Source: Pseudomonadota bacterium
GTDB lineage: Bacteria; Pseudomonadota; Gammaproteobacteria; Burkholderiales; Sulfuricellaceae
Assembly (NCBI GenBank): GCA_021801705.1
Contig: JAJYXP010000009.1
Span: 1 to 64,000 of the forward strand
Direction: 5' to 3'
Length of the DNA stretch: 64,000 nt
Both the position numbers and the translations under genes were made by a program. The notes under the pieces were generated by a model. The model saw nothing but the letters and a program-made list of their open reading frames with translations. It ran no database searches and was not told the DNA's origin. Of the stretch, positions 63,321 through 64,000 are shown in pieces. The number at the start of each line of letters is the position of its first letter. Positions within the stretch are counted from its first letter, which is position 1.

Positions 63321-63359
63321 CAAACATTGTGGACTAGACTGTCCAGTCCACAATGTTTG
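63321..63359. promoter_or_regulatory. TetR operator candidate, perfect 15-bp inverted repeat
   Basis: CAAACATTGTGGACT (63321-63335) and AGTCCACAATGTTTG (63345-63359) are perfect arms around AGACTGTCC. The site lies 15 bp before the start codon of the TetR-type gene, a position typical of autoregulation. The length and symmetry fit binding of one or two regulator dimers. Confidence 0.75.
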
Positions 63360-63374
63360 AATTTGGGGAGCACA

Positions 63375-63980
63375 ATGTCCAATCTCGCGGAAGCCGCCGT
63401 CGCCGATACCCGTAACCGCCTGATCCAGGCGGCCAGGGAAGCCTTCATGGAGGAAGGCTACCGGGCCAGCGTGGATGGCATCGCGGCCCGCGCCGGCGTG
63501 GCCAAACAGACGCTTTACAACCATTTCCCCAGCAAGGAGGAACTGTTCAGCGAGTCGGTTGGCCTGGTTTCAGCCGCCATTATGGTTACGCTGGACGGCC
63601 GGACGGACGACGTGCGCGCCACCCTCCTCCACTTCGGCACGGCCTTCCGCCAGAAGGTGCATGGCGGTGAGGGGCTTGCCTTGTTCCGCACCCTGATGGC
63701 CGAAGCGGCGCGCTTCCCTACCCTGGCCCAGGCCTTCTTTGCCAAGGGGCCGGAGCAGACTACCGCCCGGCTGGGAGATTTCCTCGGCCGCGCCATGGCC
63801 GCCGGCCGCCTGCTCCAGGACGATCCCCGTTTTGCCGCCGAAATGCTGGTGGGCATGCTCCATGGCATCGATCATTTTCGGCGCCTCAGCAACAATACCC
63901 AACTGCCCGAAGCGCTCGAAAAAGCCCGAATCGAGAAAATCGTGGACTGCTTCCTGCGCGCATACAACCCCAATCACTAA
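63375..63980 (+). CDS. TetR/AcrR-family transcriptional regulator
   Basis: The 201-residue repressor has an N-terminal helix-turn-helix (RLIQAAREAFMEEGYRASV, then IAARAGVAKQTLYNHFPSKE) and a C-terminal ligand domain resembling the AefR/TetR_C group (AAARFPTLAQAFFAKGPE-like stretch; EMLVGMLHGIDHFRRLS). ATG 63375 follows GGGGAG by 4 bases; the frame upstream of it runs through the operator and is rejected. Target genes, likely an efflux system, should lie beyond the right edge of the window. Confidence 0.92.
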   Translation: MSNLAEAAVADTRNRLIQAAREAFMEEGYRASVDGIAARAGVAKQTLYNHFPSKEELFSESVGLVSAAIMVTLDGRTDDVRATLLHFGTAFRQKVHGGEGLALFRTLMAEAARFPTLAQAFFAKGPEQTTARLGDFLGRAMAAGRLLQDDPRFAAEMLVGMLHGIDHFRRLSNNTQLPEALEKARIEKIVDCFLRAYNPNH

Positions 63981-64000
63981 CTCCAATTTGCATTCAACCC

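Overview
The window looks like a chromosome segment of a free-living, metabolically versatile betaproteobacterium. I would place it loosely near the Nitrosomonadales/Sulfuricellaceae-Gallionellaceae type of genome. The grounds are moderately high GC, the gene content (NAD-reducing hydrogenase, class I fumarase, SirB2-like protein, many c-di-GMP and chemosensory genes) and many short dispersed hairpin repeats. Genus-level placement is inference only. No tRNA or rRNA gene was seen.

Layout. 1-9.2 kb holds the 3' tail of a REP-associated tyrosine transposase, a SAM methyltransferase, a ribosome-hibernation/cold-shock fusion protein, a CBS-domain protein, an MBL-fold hydrolase, class I fumarase, an alpha/beta hydrolase, and a periplasmic binding protein next to a methyl-accepting chemotaxis protein. 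9.5-11.8 kb is ftsK. 11.9-25.7 kb is a CRISPR region: a short degenerate type I-E-like array, then a long type I-C array (55 full repeats plus one decayed terminal repeat), then the type I-C cas set on the minus strand (cas3, cas5c, cas8c, cas7c, cas4, cas1, cas2, array). A plus-strand toxin-antitoxin pair sits between the interference genes and the adaptation genes, a HicB-like small gene follows cas7, and a HIRAN-domain gene with an overlapping SEC-C micro-gene lies just upstream of cas3. 25.9-27.8 kb is a DinG/YoaA-type Fe-S helicase.

28.0-33.3 kb is a complete hoxFUYHW operon for a bidirectional NAD-reducing [NiFe] hydrogenase with its maturation protease. hoxY carries an in-frame insertion that looks like a dispersed repeat. 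33.5 kb has a SirB2-like membrane protein. 34.0-55.8 kb is one unidirectional sensory cluster: CheW, CheR-TPR, CheW, two MCPs (one with five PAS domains, three of them in exact 351-bp tandem register), a CheA-REC hybrid, two diguanylate cyclases, a FIST-domain protein, two GGDEF-EAL proteins and CheB. No flagellar gene and no free-standing CheY is present, so the system probably feeds c-di-GMP rather than, or as well as, a flagellar motor. 56.2-64.0 kb holds a UbiB/ABC1-like kinase, a DUF6781-like helical protein, mfd, a small membrane protein and a TetR regulator behind a perfect 15-bp inverted repeat.

The intergenic DNA is itself interesting. At least six families of short repeats recur. 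One is a 145-bp element with TAGTCAGTCA ends flanked by CTAG, present in two apparently identical copies 48 kb apart. Another CTAG-bounded element abuts one of those copies, and both sit inside a third repeat. One family member supplies the stop codon of the DinG-like helicase gene. These look like non-autonomous (MITE-like) elements whose mobilising enzyme is not in the window.
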